64,000 nucleotides of DNA, from assembly GCF_039614715.1 (NCBI RefSeq), contig NZ_CP154857.1, positions 2,232,001 to 2,296,000 of the forward strand. The letters run 5' to 3'. Made by a program: the position numbers and the translations under genes. Under the pieces are notes generated by a model. The model worked only from the letters and a program-made list of their open reading frames with translations. It did not search any database and was not told the origin of the DNA. Below, piece after piece: positions 17,423-25,738 of the stretch (the first letter of the stretch is position 1; the number at the start of each line of letters is the position of its first letter). Origin of the DNA: Microbacterium sp. AZCO (lineage in GTDB: Bacteria > Actinomycetota > Actinomycetes > Actinomycetales > Microbacteriaceae).

Positions 17423-18748
17423 ATGACCACCGACCTCGCTGCCCAGGGCCTGCGCGAATCGGCGACGTTCGACCGCGCGACCATCAACGACATCCAGCGC
17501 GCCGCCGCGACCGGCATCTACGACATCCGCGGCTGGGGCGCCAAGCGCCCCCTCCCCCACTTCGACGATCTGCTCTTCCTCGGCGCGAGCATGTCGCGGT
17601 ACCCGCTCGAGGGCTACCGCGAGAAGTGCGCGACCGACGTGATGCTCGGCGCACGCAACGCGCTCGAGCCGATCCACCTCGACATCCCCGTGACGATCGC
17701 GGGCATGAGCTTCGGCGCCCTCTCCGCGAACGCGAAGGAGGCCCTCGGCCGGGGCGCGAGCGAAGCCGGGACCTCGACGACCACCGGCGACGGCGGCATG
17801 ACACCCGAGGAGCGCGGCCAGTCCAAGACACTCGTCTACCAGTACCTCCCGTCGCGGTACGGCATGAACCCCGACGACCTGCGCAAAGCCGACGCGATCG
17901 AGATCGTACTCGGGCAGGGAGCGAAGCCGGGCGGCGGCGGCATGCTCCTGGGTCAGAAGATCACCGAGCGCGTCGCAGGCATGCGCACCCTCCCCGTCGG
18001 CATCGACCAGCGCTCGGCGAGCCGACACCCCGACTGGACCGGGCCCGACGACCTCACGATCAAGATCGCCGAGATCCGTGAGATCACCGACTGGCGCAAG
18101 CCGATCTACGTCAAGATCGGCGCATCCCGCCCCTACTACGACACCGCCCTCGCGGTGAAGGCCGGCGCCGACGTCGTCGTGCTCGACGGCATGCAGGGCG
18201 GCACCGCCGCGACGCAGCAGGTGTTCATCGAACACGTCGGCATCCCGACACTCGCCGCCATCGGCCCGGCCGTGCAGGCGCTGCAGGAGCTCGGGGTTCA
18301 CCGCACGGGCGTGCAGCTCATCGTGTCGGGCGGCATCCGCACCGGGGCCGACGTCGCCAAGGCGCTGGCCCTGGGCGCGGATGCCGTCGCCATCGGCACC
18401 GCGGCCCTCATCGCCCTCGGCGACAACGACCCGCGATACGAGGACGAGTACCGCAAGATCGGTTCCGCCGCGGGCTTCTACGACGACTTCCAGGACGGCC
18501 GTGACCCGGCCGGAATCTCGACGCAGGACCCGGAGCTCTCTGCTCGTCTCGACCCCGTCGCGGCCGGTCGTCGGCTGGCGAACTACCTGAGGGTGCTGAC
18601 GCTGGAGGCGCAGACGATCGCCCGGGCCTGCGGAAAGTCGCACGTCCGCAACCTGGAGCCCGAGGACCTCGTGGCCCTGACCGTCGAATCGGCGGCGATG
18701 GCGGGCGTGCCGCTGGCCGGCACCTCGTGGATCCCCGGACGCAGCTGA
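17423..18748 (+). CDS. glxD: FMN-binding glutamate synthase-like subunit (GlxD/MgsC)
   Basis: 441 residues with the TIM-barrel synthase domain: AGMSFGALSANAKEALGRG, TTTGDGGMTPEERGQ, GQGAKPGGGGMLLGQKI, VVVLDGMQGGTAATQ, LIVSGGIRTGADVAKALALG. The three closely spaced Cys that bind the 3Fe-4S cluster in GltB are not visible: the stretch before ISTQDPEL reads YDDFQDGRDPAG. With GlxB and GlxC it would make a three-subunit enzyme transferring an amine or methylamine group to 2-oxoglutarate (glutamate or N-methylglutamate synthase). Confidence 0.9.
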   Translation: MTTDLAAQGLRESATFDRATINDIQRAAATGIYDIRGWGAKRPLPHFDDLLFLGASMSRYPLEGYREKCATDVMLGARNALEPIHLDIPVTIAGMSFGALSANAKEALGRGASEAGTSTTTGDGGMTPEERGQSKTLVYQYLPSRYGMNPDDLRKADAIEIVLGQGAKPGGGGMLLGQKITERVAGMRTLPVGIDQRSASRHPDWTGPDDLTIKIAEIREITDWRKPIYVKIGASRPYYDTALAVKAGADVVVLDGMQGGTAATQQVFIEHVGIPTLAAIGPAVQALQELGVHRTGVQLIVSGGIRTGADVAKALALGADAVAIGTAALIALGDNDPRYEDEYRKIGSAAGFYDDFQDGRDPAGISTQDPELSARLDPVAAGRRLANYLRVLTLEAQTIARACGKSHVRNLEPEDLVALTVESAAMAGVPLAGTSWIPGRS

Positions 18749-18752
18749 CGCC

Positions 18753-19310
18753 ATGTCGCTGGACCTGGGCGCACTCGCGGACCTCGACGTCGTCACACCC
18801 GCCGACGCCGCACCCGAGTCGTGGGCGAACGGCCTCGGCGTCACGCGGGTACTCGCGAAACGACTCGCCTGGCGACTGAGCGTCGCGGAGCTGCGCGGGC
18901 GCATGCCGTTCTCCCGCTTCGACGGCATCGACCGCGTGCTCATCCCGCTGAGTGCGCCGAGCCTCGCCCTCACCCTCGATGGCACCGAGCAGCGTGTGAC
19001 GCGGGAGCGCGGCATCCGTTTCCGCGGCGAATCCCGCGCCATCGCGACAGCCGACCGCGGCGGCACATCGGTCGTCAACGTCATGGTCAAGCGGGCTCTC
19101 GCGGTGCCGACCTACCGCATCAGCGTGCACCGCGGGACGGTCGCGGTCGATCCGGCCGCGACCGTCACGGTGCTGCTCGCCGGGCGGGCGACGCTCGACG
19201 AGCTTCCGCTCCCACCCGGCAGCGCGCTGCTGCAGAGCACGAGACCCCGCCGCATCGAGTGCGAGTCGGCAGTCATCGCACGCTTCCACATCCTTGCCTC
19301 CGGCGACTAG
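18753..19310 (+). CDS. HutD/Ves-family protein
   Basis: 185 residues of bicupin type, with ESWANGLGVTRVLA matching the HutD N-terminal WxNGxGxTR block, FSRFDGIDRVLIPLS and LTLDGTEQRVTRER. HutD proteins accompany histidine-utilisation genes and are thought to bind small metabolites; no hut genes are here. It starts four bases after glxD, so it belongs to the run, perhaps as a metabolite sensor or housekeeping factor for the amine pathway. Confidence 0.75.
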   Translation: MSLDLGALADLDVVTPADAAPESWANGLGVTRVLAKRLAWRLSVAELRGRMPFSRFDGIDRVLIPLSAPSLALTLDGTEQRVTRERGIRFRGESRAIATADRGGTSVVNVMVKRALAVPTYRISVHRGTVAVDPAATVTVLLAGRATLDELPLPPGSALLQSTRPRRIECESAVIARFHILASGD

Positions 19311-19331
19311 CCGAACCCTCGAAAGGCCCTC

Positions 19332-20465
19332 ATGTCCCCTCACCCGATCGCGATCATCGGCGCCGGCCTCGCGGGAGCCGCGACGGCCTGGAGCCTTGCG
19401 CGCCGCGGCCACGACGTCGTGCTCCTCGAGCGCGACACCCCCGCCAGCCACCTCGGCAGCTCGCACGGCTCGGCGCGCATCCTGCGCTACACCTACCCCG
19501 ACCCGTTCTACACGGCGCTCATGCTCGACGCGCGACGCGGCTGGGAGGAGCTCGAGGACCTCCACGGCGAGCGCCTCATCACTCCGACCGGATCACTCGA
19601 CTACGGGGCGACGCGCGATCCCTCGGCGCTGGCCGCCGTGCTCGCGGACCACGACATCGCGCACGAGCTGCTGAGTGCGACGGATGCCTCGTCCCGCTGG
19701 CCGGGCTTCACCTTCGACGGTCCCGTGCTCTGGCATGAGAACGCCGGCGTCATCGACGCGGAGTCGTCGGTGCGTGCGATGGTCGCCCAGGCGGTCGCCG
19801 CCGGCGCGGTGGTTCACGAGAACTGGACAGCGGCGCGCGTGCTCGCGCAGGGAGACGACTACCTGATCGAGTCGGAGGAGGGAGACGCGGTCGTGGCATC
19901 GCACGTCGTCGTCGCCGCCGGCGGATGGCTCCCGGCGCTGCTCGGCGGCCTCGGGCTCGCGGACCAGACGCTCGCGGCTTTCCCGCGGCTCGAGGTGCGC
20001 CAGGAGCAGGCGCTGCACTTCCCCTACCGCGACCCCGCGACGGCCTGGCCGACGTTCATCAACAAGCGGGCCGACATCCAGGTCTACGGTCTTCCCGGCG
20101 GCCGCGACGCCGACCATCGCGGCCAGAAGGTGGCCGAGTACAACGGCGGCCGCGTCATCGGATCGGCACTCGAGCACGACGGCGTCGTCGACCCCGCCCG
20201 GCGCGACCGGCTCGTGGCGTACGTCGAGCGCGCACTCCCCGGCCTCGTGCCCGAGCCGTACGCCGAGACGACGTGCCTCTTCACGAATGCGCCGGCGGAC
20301 GACTTCATCATCGACCGCGTCGGCGGCCTCACCATCCTCTCCCCCTGCTCCGGTCACGGCGCGAAGTTCGCCCCGCTCCTCGGCGAGCTCGCGGCGCGGC
20401 TCGTGACGGACGAGGATGCCGGCGTCGCCCGCTTCCGGCCGCTCGCAGCGTCGGTGGGCGCATGA
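19332..20465 (+). CDS. FAD-dependent amine oxidoreductase, monomeric sarcosine oxidase/MTOX fold
   Basis: 377 residues. N-terminal dinucleotide-binding motif IAIIGAGLAGAATAWSLARR, SSHGSARILRYTYPD as in N-methyl amino acid oxidases, and Cys315 in TTCLFTNAPADDFII, the position that carries covalent FAD in monomeric sarcosine oxidase; SPCSGHGAKFAPLLG follows. Aligned by eye, the oxygen-activating Lys265 and His269 of MSOX fall on RVIGSALEHDG, where neither is kept. The likely substrate is an N-methyl amino acid, for example N-methylglutamate made by GlxBCD, giving glutamate plus formaldehyde. Its stop overlaps the next start. Confidence 0.85.
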   Translation: MSPHPIAIIGAGLAGAATAWSLARRGHDVVLLERDTPASHLGSSHGSARILRYTYPDPFYTALMLDARRGWEELEDLHGERLITPTGSLDYGATRDPSALAAVLADHDIAHELLSATDASSRWPGFTFDGPVLWHENAGVIDAESSVRAMVAQAVAAGAVVHENWTAARVLAQGDDYLIESEEGDAVVASHVVVAAGGWLPALLGGLGLADQTLAAFPRLEVRQEQALHFPYRDPATAWPTFINKRADIQVYGLPGGRDADHRGQKVAEYNGGRVIGSALEHDGVVDPARRDRLVAYVERALPGLVPEPYAETTCLFTNAPADDFIIDRVGGLTILSPCSGHGAKFAPLLGELAARLVTDEDAGVARFRPLAASVGA

Positions 20466-21715
20466 GCGCCTTGGCAGGGATGCTCGGCGAGATCGCGGGA
20501 GTGGGCGCGGATGCCGCGCGCGGAGGGTTCAGCCGGGCCGGGTACTCCCACGCGGACCGCGAGCTCCGCGAGTGGTTCACCGCCCACGCCGCAGTGCGCG
20601 GCCTCGACGTCGAGCGCGACGCCAACGGGACGCTCTGGGCGTGGTGGAACCCAACGGGAAGCACCGAGCCGGCGATCATCACGGGCAGCCACCTCGACTC
20701 GGTTCCGGGCGGCGGGGGCTACGACGGTCCTCTGGGCGTGGCATCCGCCCTCGTGGCCGTCGACCTCCTGCGAGCCCGGTCGTTCGCACCGCCGCGACCG
20801 ATCGGCATCGCGGTGTTCCCCGAGGAGGAGGGTTCGCGGTTCGGCGTCGCCTGCCTGGGCTCCCGTCTCATGAGCGGCGCCATCGACCCATCGCGCGCGC
20901 TCGCTCTCACCGACCGGGAGGGCGACACGTTCGCCGACATCGCCCGCCGCGACGGCCTCGAGCCCGACCGGATCGGACCCGATCCCCGGCGCCTCGACGC
21001 TGTCGCCGCCTTCGTCGAGCTGCACGTCGAGCAGGGTCGCGGACTCGTCGACCTCGACCGGCCCGTCGCGATCGCCTCGTCGATCCTCGGCCACGGGCGG
21101 TGGCGGGTGACGATCGACGGTCAGGGCAATCACGCCGGCACGACCCTCATGGACGACCGGCGCGACCCGATGGTGGCGGCCGCACGCATGATCGTCGAGA
21201 TCCGCGACCTCGCCCGTCGCACGCCCGACGCCCGCGCGACGGTCGGCCGCATAGAACCTGTGCCGGGCGGAACGAACGTCATTGCGTCGCAGGTGCGGTT
21301 CTGGATCGACATCCGTCATCCCGACGATCTCATCACCGCCGCCCTGGTGTCGGAGGCGCGGGACCTCGTGCTCGCCGCCGCGCGCGAAGAGGGCTGCCGC
21401 GCAGACGTGCGCGAGGAGTCGCTCAGCCCGACGGTCGACTTCGACCTCGGGCTGCGCGACGCCCTGCAGGCGTCGCTCGGCGACGTCCCGGAGCTCGGCA
21501 CGGGCGCCGGTCACGACGCCGGCGTGCTCGCATCGGCCGTGCCGACGGCCATGCTCTTCGTGCGCAACCCGACAGGCATCTCACACTCCCCCGAAGAGCT
21601 CGTGGAGGATACGGATGCCGAGCACGGCGCCGCCGCTCTCGCCGATGTCCTGCAGGGGCTCGCATCGGCCGGCGCCGAAGCGGCCTTCGGGCATCGACCT
21701 ATGATGGCGAGGTGA
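20462..21715 (+). CDS. M20-family N-carbamoyl amino acid hydrolase / allantoate amidohydrolase-like
   Basis: 417 residues, two-zinc amidohydrolase. Metal ligands and signatures: TGSHLDSVPGGGGYDGPLGV (His, Asp), VFPEEEGSRFGVACLGS (Glu), FVELHVEQG, GQGNHAGTTLM in the dimerisation domain, and GAGHDAGVLA. The family hydrolyses N-carbamoyl-amino acids or ureido compounds, releasing ammonia and CO2 or the free amino acid. The substrate is not determinable from sequence. Translationally coupled at both ends (ATGA with the FAD enzyme, GTGA with the regulator). Confidence 0.85.
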   Translation: MSALAGMLGEIAGVGADAARGGFSRAGYSHADRELREWFTAHAAVRGLDVERDANGTLWAWWNPTGSTEPAIITGSHLDSVPGGGGYDGPLGVASALVAVDLLRARSFAPPRPIGIAVFPEEEGSRFGVACLGSRLMSGAIDPSRALALTDREGDTFADIARRDGLEPDRIGPDPRRLDAVAAFVELHVEQGRGLVDLDRPVAIASSILGHGRWRVTIDGQGNHAGTTLMDDRRDPMVAAARMIVEIRDLARRTPDARATVGRIEPVPGGTNVIASQVRFWIDIRHPDDLITAALVSEARDLVLAAAREEGCRADVREESLSPTVDFDLGLRDALQASLGDVPELGTGAGHDAGVLASAVPTAMLFVRNPTGISHSPEELVEDTDAEHGAAALADVLQGLASAGAEAAFGHRPMMAR

Positions 21716-22308
21716 GTGCGGCGATCCCAGTGCCAGGCGACAACGCCGGAGGAGTGCTCGAGCCGATCATCGCCCAGCAGGTGCGCCGCTATCGCGCGGA
21801 GCAGGGCATCTCGGCCGCCGACCTCGCCGCGCGGACCGGCCTGTCCAAGGCCATGATCTCGAAGATCGAGTCGGCCACCACCTCGTGCTCGCTCACGACA
21901 CTGCAGCGGCTCGCGGACGGCTTCGCAATTCCGGTCACCGCCCTCTTCCGCGGCTCCGCGAGCGACCGCGAGGCCTCATTCACGAAGTCGGGCGCCGGAA
22001 GCGTCAGCGTGCGCAGCGGTACGCAGCACGGTCATCTGTACCAGATGCTCGGCGTGCTGAAAGACACCCCGAACGCGCTCGAGCCCACGCTCGTGACCCT
22101 CACCGACGCATCGAACGTCTTCCCGCTGTTCCAGCACCCCGGCACGGAGTTCCTCTACATGCTCGAGGGCCGCATGAAGTACGGGCACGGCGGCTACGAG
22201 TACGAGATGGCACCCGGCGACGCCCTGCTGCTCGACGGCGAGGCCGCTCACGGCCCGCTCGAGCTCATCGAGGTGCCCATCCGGTTCCTCGCCATCCGCT
22301 CTCGCTAG
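21712..22308 (+). CDS. XRE-cupin transcriptional regulator
   Basis: 198 residues. The N-terminal helix-turn-helix spans QQVRRYRAEQGISAADLAAR and TGLSKAMISKIESATT; the C-terminal cupin has FPLFQHPGTEFLYMLEGRM and APGDALLLDGEAAHGPLEL. Regulators of this build bind a small metabolite in the cupin and control adjacent catabolic genes. The GTG start overlaps the hydrolase stop, so it is probably the last gene of the amine run and feeds back on it, most likely at the 14.1-14.37 kb promoter region. Confidence 0.88.
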   Translation: MSAAIPVPGDNAGGVLEPIIAQQVRRYRAEQGISAADLAARTGLSKAMISKIESATTSCSLTTLQRLADGFAIPVTALFRGSASDREASFTKSGAGSVSVRSGTQHGHLYQMLGVLKDTPNALEPTLVTLTDASNVFPLFQHPGTEFLYMLEGRMKYGHGGYEYEMAPGDALLLDGEAAHGPLELIEVPIRFLAIRSR

Positions 22309-22717
22309 CCAAGCAGCGTGGATCGGGGACCAGACCAGGCTGCACCGTGCCCGCTCAGGGATACTTGCGCGCAGGTTTGGTCCCGTGCCGTCGGCATACT
22401 CGCCCCGATGGTATGCGCTGAGTCGACATGCTCCCCGGTTCCGTCGATGCCGTGCTGCTCAGCCCGAGCGGCGAGAGGAAACCACGCTACCCGCTGCACA
22501 ATTGCGGAGGGCTATCGAACGCTAGAGCGACCGTGCCTGTGAACGGCGGGCACGTTGGCCATTCTGTTCCAAGACGAACTGCTGGCACATGCCGTCGAGC
22601 GTTGGCTGAACCTGCGCGACGATTCGTCGGAGCTGCGCACTATCGAGGCCGCGGTCTCGTCCCGCTTCGATAACCTCGTCCAGAGCCGCGTACACGATGA
22701 TTCGCTCCAGCGGTGAA
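22309..22717. other. Island right end, mostly non-coding
   Basis: 409 bases between the regulator and the tRNA. No terminator, integrase or excisionase was recognised. On the minus strand a 68-codon frame (22522-22728) is described separately; otherwise nothing is visible. Confidence 0.4.
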
Positions 22718-22728
22718 TGTGGAGCCAC
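22522..22728 (-). CDS. Possible small protein starting inside the tRNA 3' end
   Basis: 68 residues if the GTG at 22728 is used (MAPHSPLERIIVYAALDEVI at the start). The sequence ALDEVIEAGRDRGLDSAQLR has a plausible helical coding pattern with GC-rich wobble bases. The start would lie in the tRNA, so a later GTG (VYAALDEV) is more likely. No family recognised; it could be an island-end gene. Confidence 0.3.
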   Translation of the reverse strand: MAPHSPLERIIVYAALDEVIEAGRDRGLDSAQLRRIVAQVQPTLDGMCQQFVLEQNGQRARRSQARSL

Positions 22729-22764
22729 CTAAGGGAATCGAACCCTTGACCTATTCATTACGAG
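22718..22764 (-). repeat. Right attachment-site copy within tRNA-Thr
   Basis: 47 bases identical to 3324-3370, direct orientation. The copy covers the tRNA 3' half plus two bases beyond CCA. With the left copy it bounds a ~19.4 kb segment. Confidence 0.85.
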
Positions 22765-22795
22765 TGAATCGCTCTGCCGACTGAGCTAAGGTGGC
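22720..22795 (-). tRNA. tRNA-Thr (anticodon CGU)
   Basis: Full cloverleaf on the minus strand, 76 bases with encoded CCA. Acceptor strands GCCACCT and AGGTGGC pair; the anticodon stem ATTCA/TGAAT encloses loop CTCGTAA, giving CGU, which reads ACG. The T arm contains GGTTCGATTCC. Its 3' half is the integration target duplicated at 3324. Confidence 0.97.
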
Positions 22796-23016
22796 GCACC
22801 TCGCTTGCGCGGGGCACGATGAACGATCTTACAGGGTCCGGAGAGTGCTCGCGAACCAGGCCGGGTGTCGACGTGTTACGACGCGATTCGACGAGCTTTC
22901 GGCGACGCCGTTAGCGTCGAGGAGGCACCGCGACGTGGCGAACGCGGTCCCGCTGATCGCGTTCGGCCTCAGACACAGCAGCTCCGCGGTGACCGTCGAA
23001 CATCAGGAGTATCGCC

Positions 23017-23913
23017 ATGCCCATCAAGAAGTCACTCGTCGCCGCATCCATCGCCCTCCCCCTCGCCCTTCTGCTCGGCGGGTGCGCCGCAGGATCGGCG
23101 GACGCCGGCGGCAGCGCCGACGCGAAAGAGACCGTGAAGATCGGCGTCGTGGGCGCAGGCGACCCGTACTGGGAGACCTACAAGGAGGCGGCGGCCGCCG
23201 AGGGGATCGACGTCGAGCTCGTCGACTTCAGCGAGTACACGCAGCCCAACCCGGCCCTCTCCGCCGGTGAGCTGGACCTCAACCAGTTCCAGCACATCAT
23301 CTACCTCGCCACCTACAACGAGAACAGCGGCGACGACCTCGTGCCCGTGGGCGCGACGGCGATCTACCCGCTCGGCCTGTACTCGGCCAAGTACGACGAC
23401 GTCGCCGACATCCCCGAGGGCTCCACCGTCGCGGTGCCGAACGACGAGTCGAACCAGGCGCGCGGCCTGCTCGTGCTGCAGTCGGCCGGTCTGATCGAGC
23501 TCGAGGACGGCGGTTCGATCTTCTCCACCGTCACCGACGTGCTCCCTTCGTCGAAGGTCGAGGTCGAGGCGCTCGACGCCGCCTTCACCGCGACGTCGCT
23601 GCCCGATGTCGCCGCCGCGATCATCAACAACGACTTCGTGGAGGACGCCGGCCTCACGCCGGAGGACGCCATCGCGCAGGACGACCCGAGCGACCCCAAC
23701 GCGCTCCCCTACGTCAACATCTTCGCGGCGCGCGCCGACGACGCCGACAACCCGACCTACAAGAAGCTCGTGGAGCTCTACCAGAACACGCAGAGCGTGC
23801 TCGACGGCGTGCAGGACGCATCGGGCGGCACGGCCGTGTTCGTGAAGACGCCGGTCAAGGACCTCCAGGCCTCGCTCGAGGACGTCCAGGACGACATCAA
23901 GGCCAATTCGTAA
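23017..23913 (+). CDS. metQ: MetQ-type substrate-binding lipoprotein
   Basis: 298 residues. Lipoprotein signal LALLLGGCAAGS with the lipid-attached Cys; mature part starts ETVKIGVVGAGDPYWETYKE. NlpA/MetQ features: ELDLNQFQHIIYLATYNE, GLYSAKYDDVADIPEGSTVA, VPNDESNQARGLLVLQSAGL. It delivers methionine (or a related substrate) to the MetNI transporter. RBS CAGGAG before the ATG. The 221 bases upstream contain no recognised SAM riboswitch, so regulation is not evident. Confidence 0.9.
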   Translation: MPIKKSLVAASIALPLALLLGGCAAGSADAGGSADAKETVKIGVVGAGDPYWETYKEAAAAEGIDVELVDFSEYTQPNPALSAGELDLNQFQHIIYLATYNENSGDDLVPVGATAIYPLGLYSAKYDDVADIPEGSTVAVPNDESNQARGLLVLQSAGLIELEDGGSIFSTVTDVLPSSKVEVEALDAAFTATSLPDVAAAIINNDFVEDAGLTPEDAIAQDDPSDPNALPYVNIFAARADDADNPTYKKLVELYQNTQSVLDGVQDASGGTAVFVKTPVKDLQASLEDVQDDIKANS

Positions 23914-23927
23914 GCAGGACACCCCGC

Positions 23928-23957
23928 GTGCGGCCCGTTCTCCGGAGCGGGCCGCAC
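23928..23957 (+). terminator. Hairpin between metQ and metN
   Basis: Perfect 10-bp stem GTGCGGCCCG/CGGGCCGCAC with a 10-base loop, 14 bases after the metQ stop. It has no U-tract. Likely a 3'-end stabiliser or partial terminator that keeps the binding protein in excess over the membrane components. Confidence 0.5.
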
Positions 23958-23984
23958 ACGCACGTTCAGACCAGAGGAGGCGCC

Positions 23985-25022
23985 ATGGCGCTCATCCGTT
24001 TGCGCGGGGTCACAAAGGAGTTCCCCGCCCCCTCGAAGGATGCCGCAGCGGTCGTGGCCGTCGACGATGTGTCGCTCGACATCGCCGAAGGCGAGATCTG
24101 CGGCATCATCGGCTATTCCGGCGCGGGCAAGAGCACGGTCCTGCGGCTCGTCAACGCGCTCGAGACCCCGACCTCCGGCACCGTGGAGATCGACGGCCGC
24201 GACATCACCCGGCTCCGCGAGCGCGAGCTGCGGGCACTGCGTGGCGACATCGGAATGATCTTCCAGCAGTTCAACCTGTTCGACTCGCGCACCGTCGCGG
24301 GCAATGTCGCATATCCGCTCGAGGTCGCGGGACGCTCGCGCGCCGAGATCGCGGCGCGCGTGGACGAGCTGCTGCGCTTCGTCGGCCTCGCCGACAAGGC
24401 GAAGAACCACCCGGAGCAGCTGTCGGGAGGCCAGAAGCAGCGGGTGGGCATCGCCCGCGCGCTGGCCACGAGTCCCCGCATCCTGCTGGCGGACGAGGCG
24501 ACGAGCGCCCTCGACCCCGACACCACCCAGGAGGTGCTGGCGCTCCTGAAGCGGGTCAACTCCGAGCTCGGCATCACGATCCTCGTCATCACGCACGAGA
24601 TGGACGTCATCCGCACGCTCGCCGACCGCGTCGTCGTGATGGAGGGCGGCCACATCATCGAGTCCGGGGACGTGTTCGACGTGCTGTCCGCGCCGCAGCA
24701 TCCGGCCACCCGGCGCTTCGTCGCGAGCATCATCGAGGACGTCCCCGTCGGCGCGCAGCTGCAGACGCTGCGGGAGCGGCATCCCGGTCGCATCGTGACC
24801 TTCACGATCCGCGACGGCGACGTGACGCAGTCCGAGGTCTTCTCGACGCTCGCTGAGCACGGCGTGCGCTTCGAGCTCATCCACGGGGGCATCAACGACA
24901 TCCGGGGGCGGGTGTTCGGGCACCTGACCCTCGCACTGGGGGGCGAGGCCGACGCGGTGCAGAGTGCGATCGATGCGGCATCCGCCTTCGCCCCGCTCAT
25001 CGAGGAGGATGCCCGTGGATAG
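23985..25022 (+). CDS. metN: MetN-type ABC transporter ATPase
   Basis: 345 residues. Walker A GYSGAGKSTVLR, signature LSGGQKQRVGIARAL, Walker B ILLADEATSALDPDT, switch His in ILVITHEMDVI. The C-terminal ~100 residues form the ACT-like NIL domain (GRIVTFTIRDGDVTQSE, GHLTLALGGE) that binds methionine and inhibits transport when substrate is plentiful. ATG at 23985 chosen because AGAGGAGG sits just upstream. It overlaps metI. Confidence 0.93.
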   Translation: MALIRLRGVTKEFPAPSKDAAAVVAVDDVSLDIAEGEICGIIGYSGAGKSTVLRLVNALETPTSGTVEIDGRDITRLRERELRALRGDIGMIFQQFNLFDSRTVAGNVAYPLEVAGRSRAEIAARVDELLRFVGLADKAKNHPEQLSGGQKQRVGIARALATSPRILLADEATSALDPDTTQEVLALLKRVNSELGITILVITHEMDVIRTLADRVVVMEGGHIIESGDVFDVLSAPQHPATRRFVASIIEDVPVGAQLQTLRERHPGRIVTFTIRDGDVTQSEVFSTLAEHGVRFELIHGGINDIRGRVFGHLTLALGGEADAVQSAIDAASAFAPLIEEDARG

Positions 25023-25674
25023 GCTCGTCGACCTGCTCCCCGAGCTCTGGGCGTCCACCGCCGAGACGCTCTACATCGTGACGCTCGCGCTCATCTTCGG
25101 CGGGCTTCTGGGCCTCCTCCTCGGCCTCGCCCTCTACGCGACCCGGTCGGGGAGCCTGTTCCCCAACCGGCCCGTGTTCGGCGCACTCAACGTCGTCGTC
25201 AACTTCTTCCGGCCGATCCCGTTCGTGATCTTCCTGGCCGCAGTCCAGCCCTTCGCACGGAGCCTCGGCATCCCCGGAATCGGGCCGGAGTTCGCGGTCT
25301 TCGCGATCTCGATCGCGTCGATGTTCGCGATCAGCCGCATCGTCGAGCAGAACCTCCTCACGGTGCGGCCCGGCGTCATCGAGGCGGCGCGCGCCGCGGG
25401 GGCGAGCCGCTCGCGGATCCTCTTCCGCCTCATCCCGCGTGAAGCCCTCGGCCCACTCGTCCTCGGCTACACGTTCATCGTCGTCGCTCTCGTCGACATG
25501 ACGGCAATCGCCGGGGCAGTCGCGGCGGGCGGTCTCGGCGAGTTCGCGATCGTCTACGGATTCAAGCAGTTCAACCCGGTCGTGACGTGGGCGGCTGTGC
25601 TCGTCATCGTGGTCATCGTGCAGGCGGTGCAGTTCATCGGCAACGCGCTCGCACGCCGGATCCTGCGTCGCTGA
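25015..25674 (+). CDS. metI: MetI-type ABC transporter permease
   Basis: 219 residues, five membrane helices. The coupling-helix EAA-type motif is VIEAARAAGASRSRILFRLIPREALGP. GTG at 25015 has GAGGAGG seven bases upstream; the ATG at 25009 is too close to that site, though in frame. Overlaps metN by eight bases. Forms the transmembrane channel of the MetNIQ importer. Confidence 0.9.
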   Translation: MDRLVDLLPELWASTAETLYIVTLALIFGGLLGLLLGLALYATRSGSLFPNRPVFGALNVVVNFFRPIPFVIFLAAVQPFARSLGIPGIGPEFAVFAISIASMFAISRIVEQNLLTVRPGVIEAARAAGASRSRILFRLIPREALGPLVLGYTFIVVALVDMTAIAGAVAAGGLGEFAIVYGFKQFNPVVTWAAVLVIVVIVQAVQFIGNALARRILRR

Positions 25675-25714
25675 GCCGAGCTGCGGCGGGCGGCGACCGG
25701 CCGTTGTCAGTTGC

Positions 25715-25738
25715 GGGATGCCGGGCGCCCGGCATCCC
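25715..25738. terminator. Perfect palindrome, bidirectional terminator
   Basis: A 24-base perfect palindrome (each arm GGGATGCCGGGC) between the convergent ends of metI and the TAP-like hydrolase, ending one base before the latter's stop codon. Confidence 0.7.

Noticed and set aside
22796..23016. SAM riboswitch upstream of metQ
   Set aside because: The region has a short hairpin (CGACGC/GCGTCG) but none of the conserved cores of SAM riboswitch classes could be traced.
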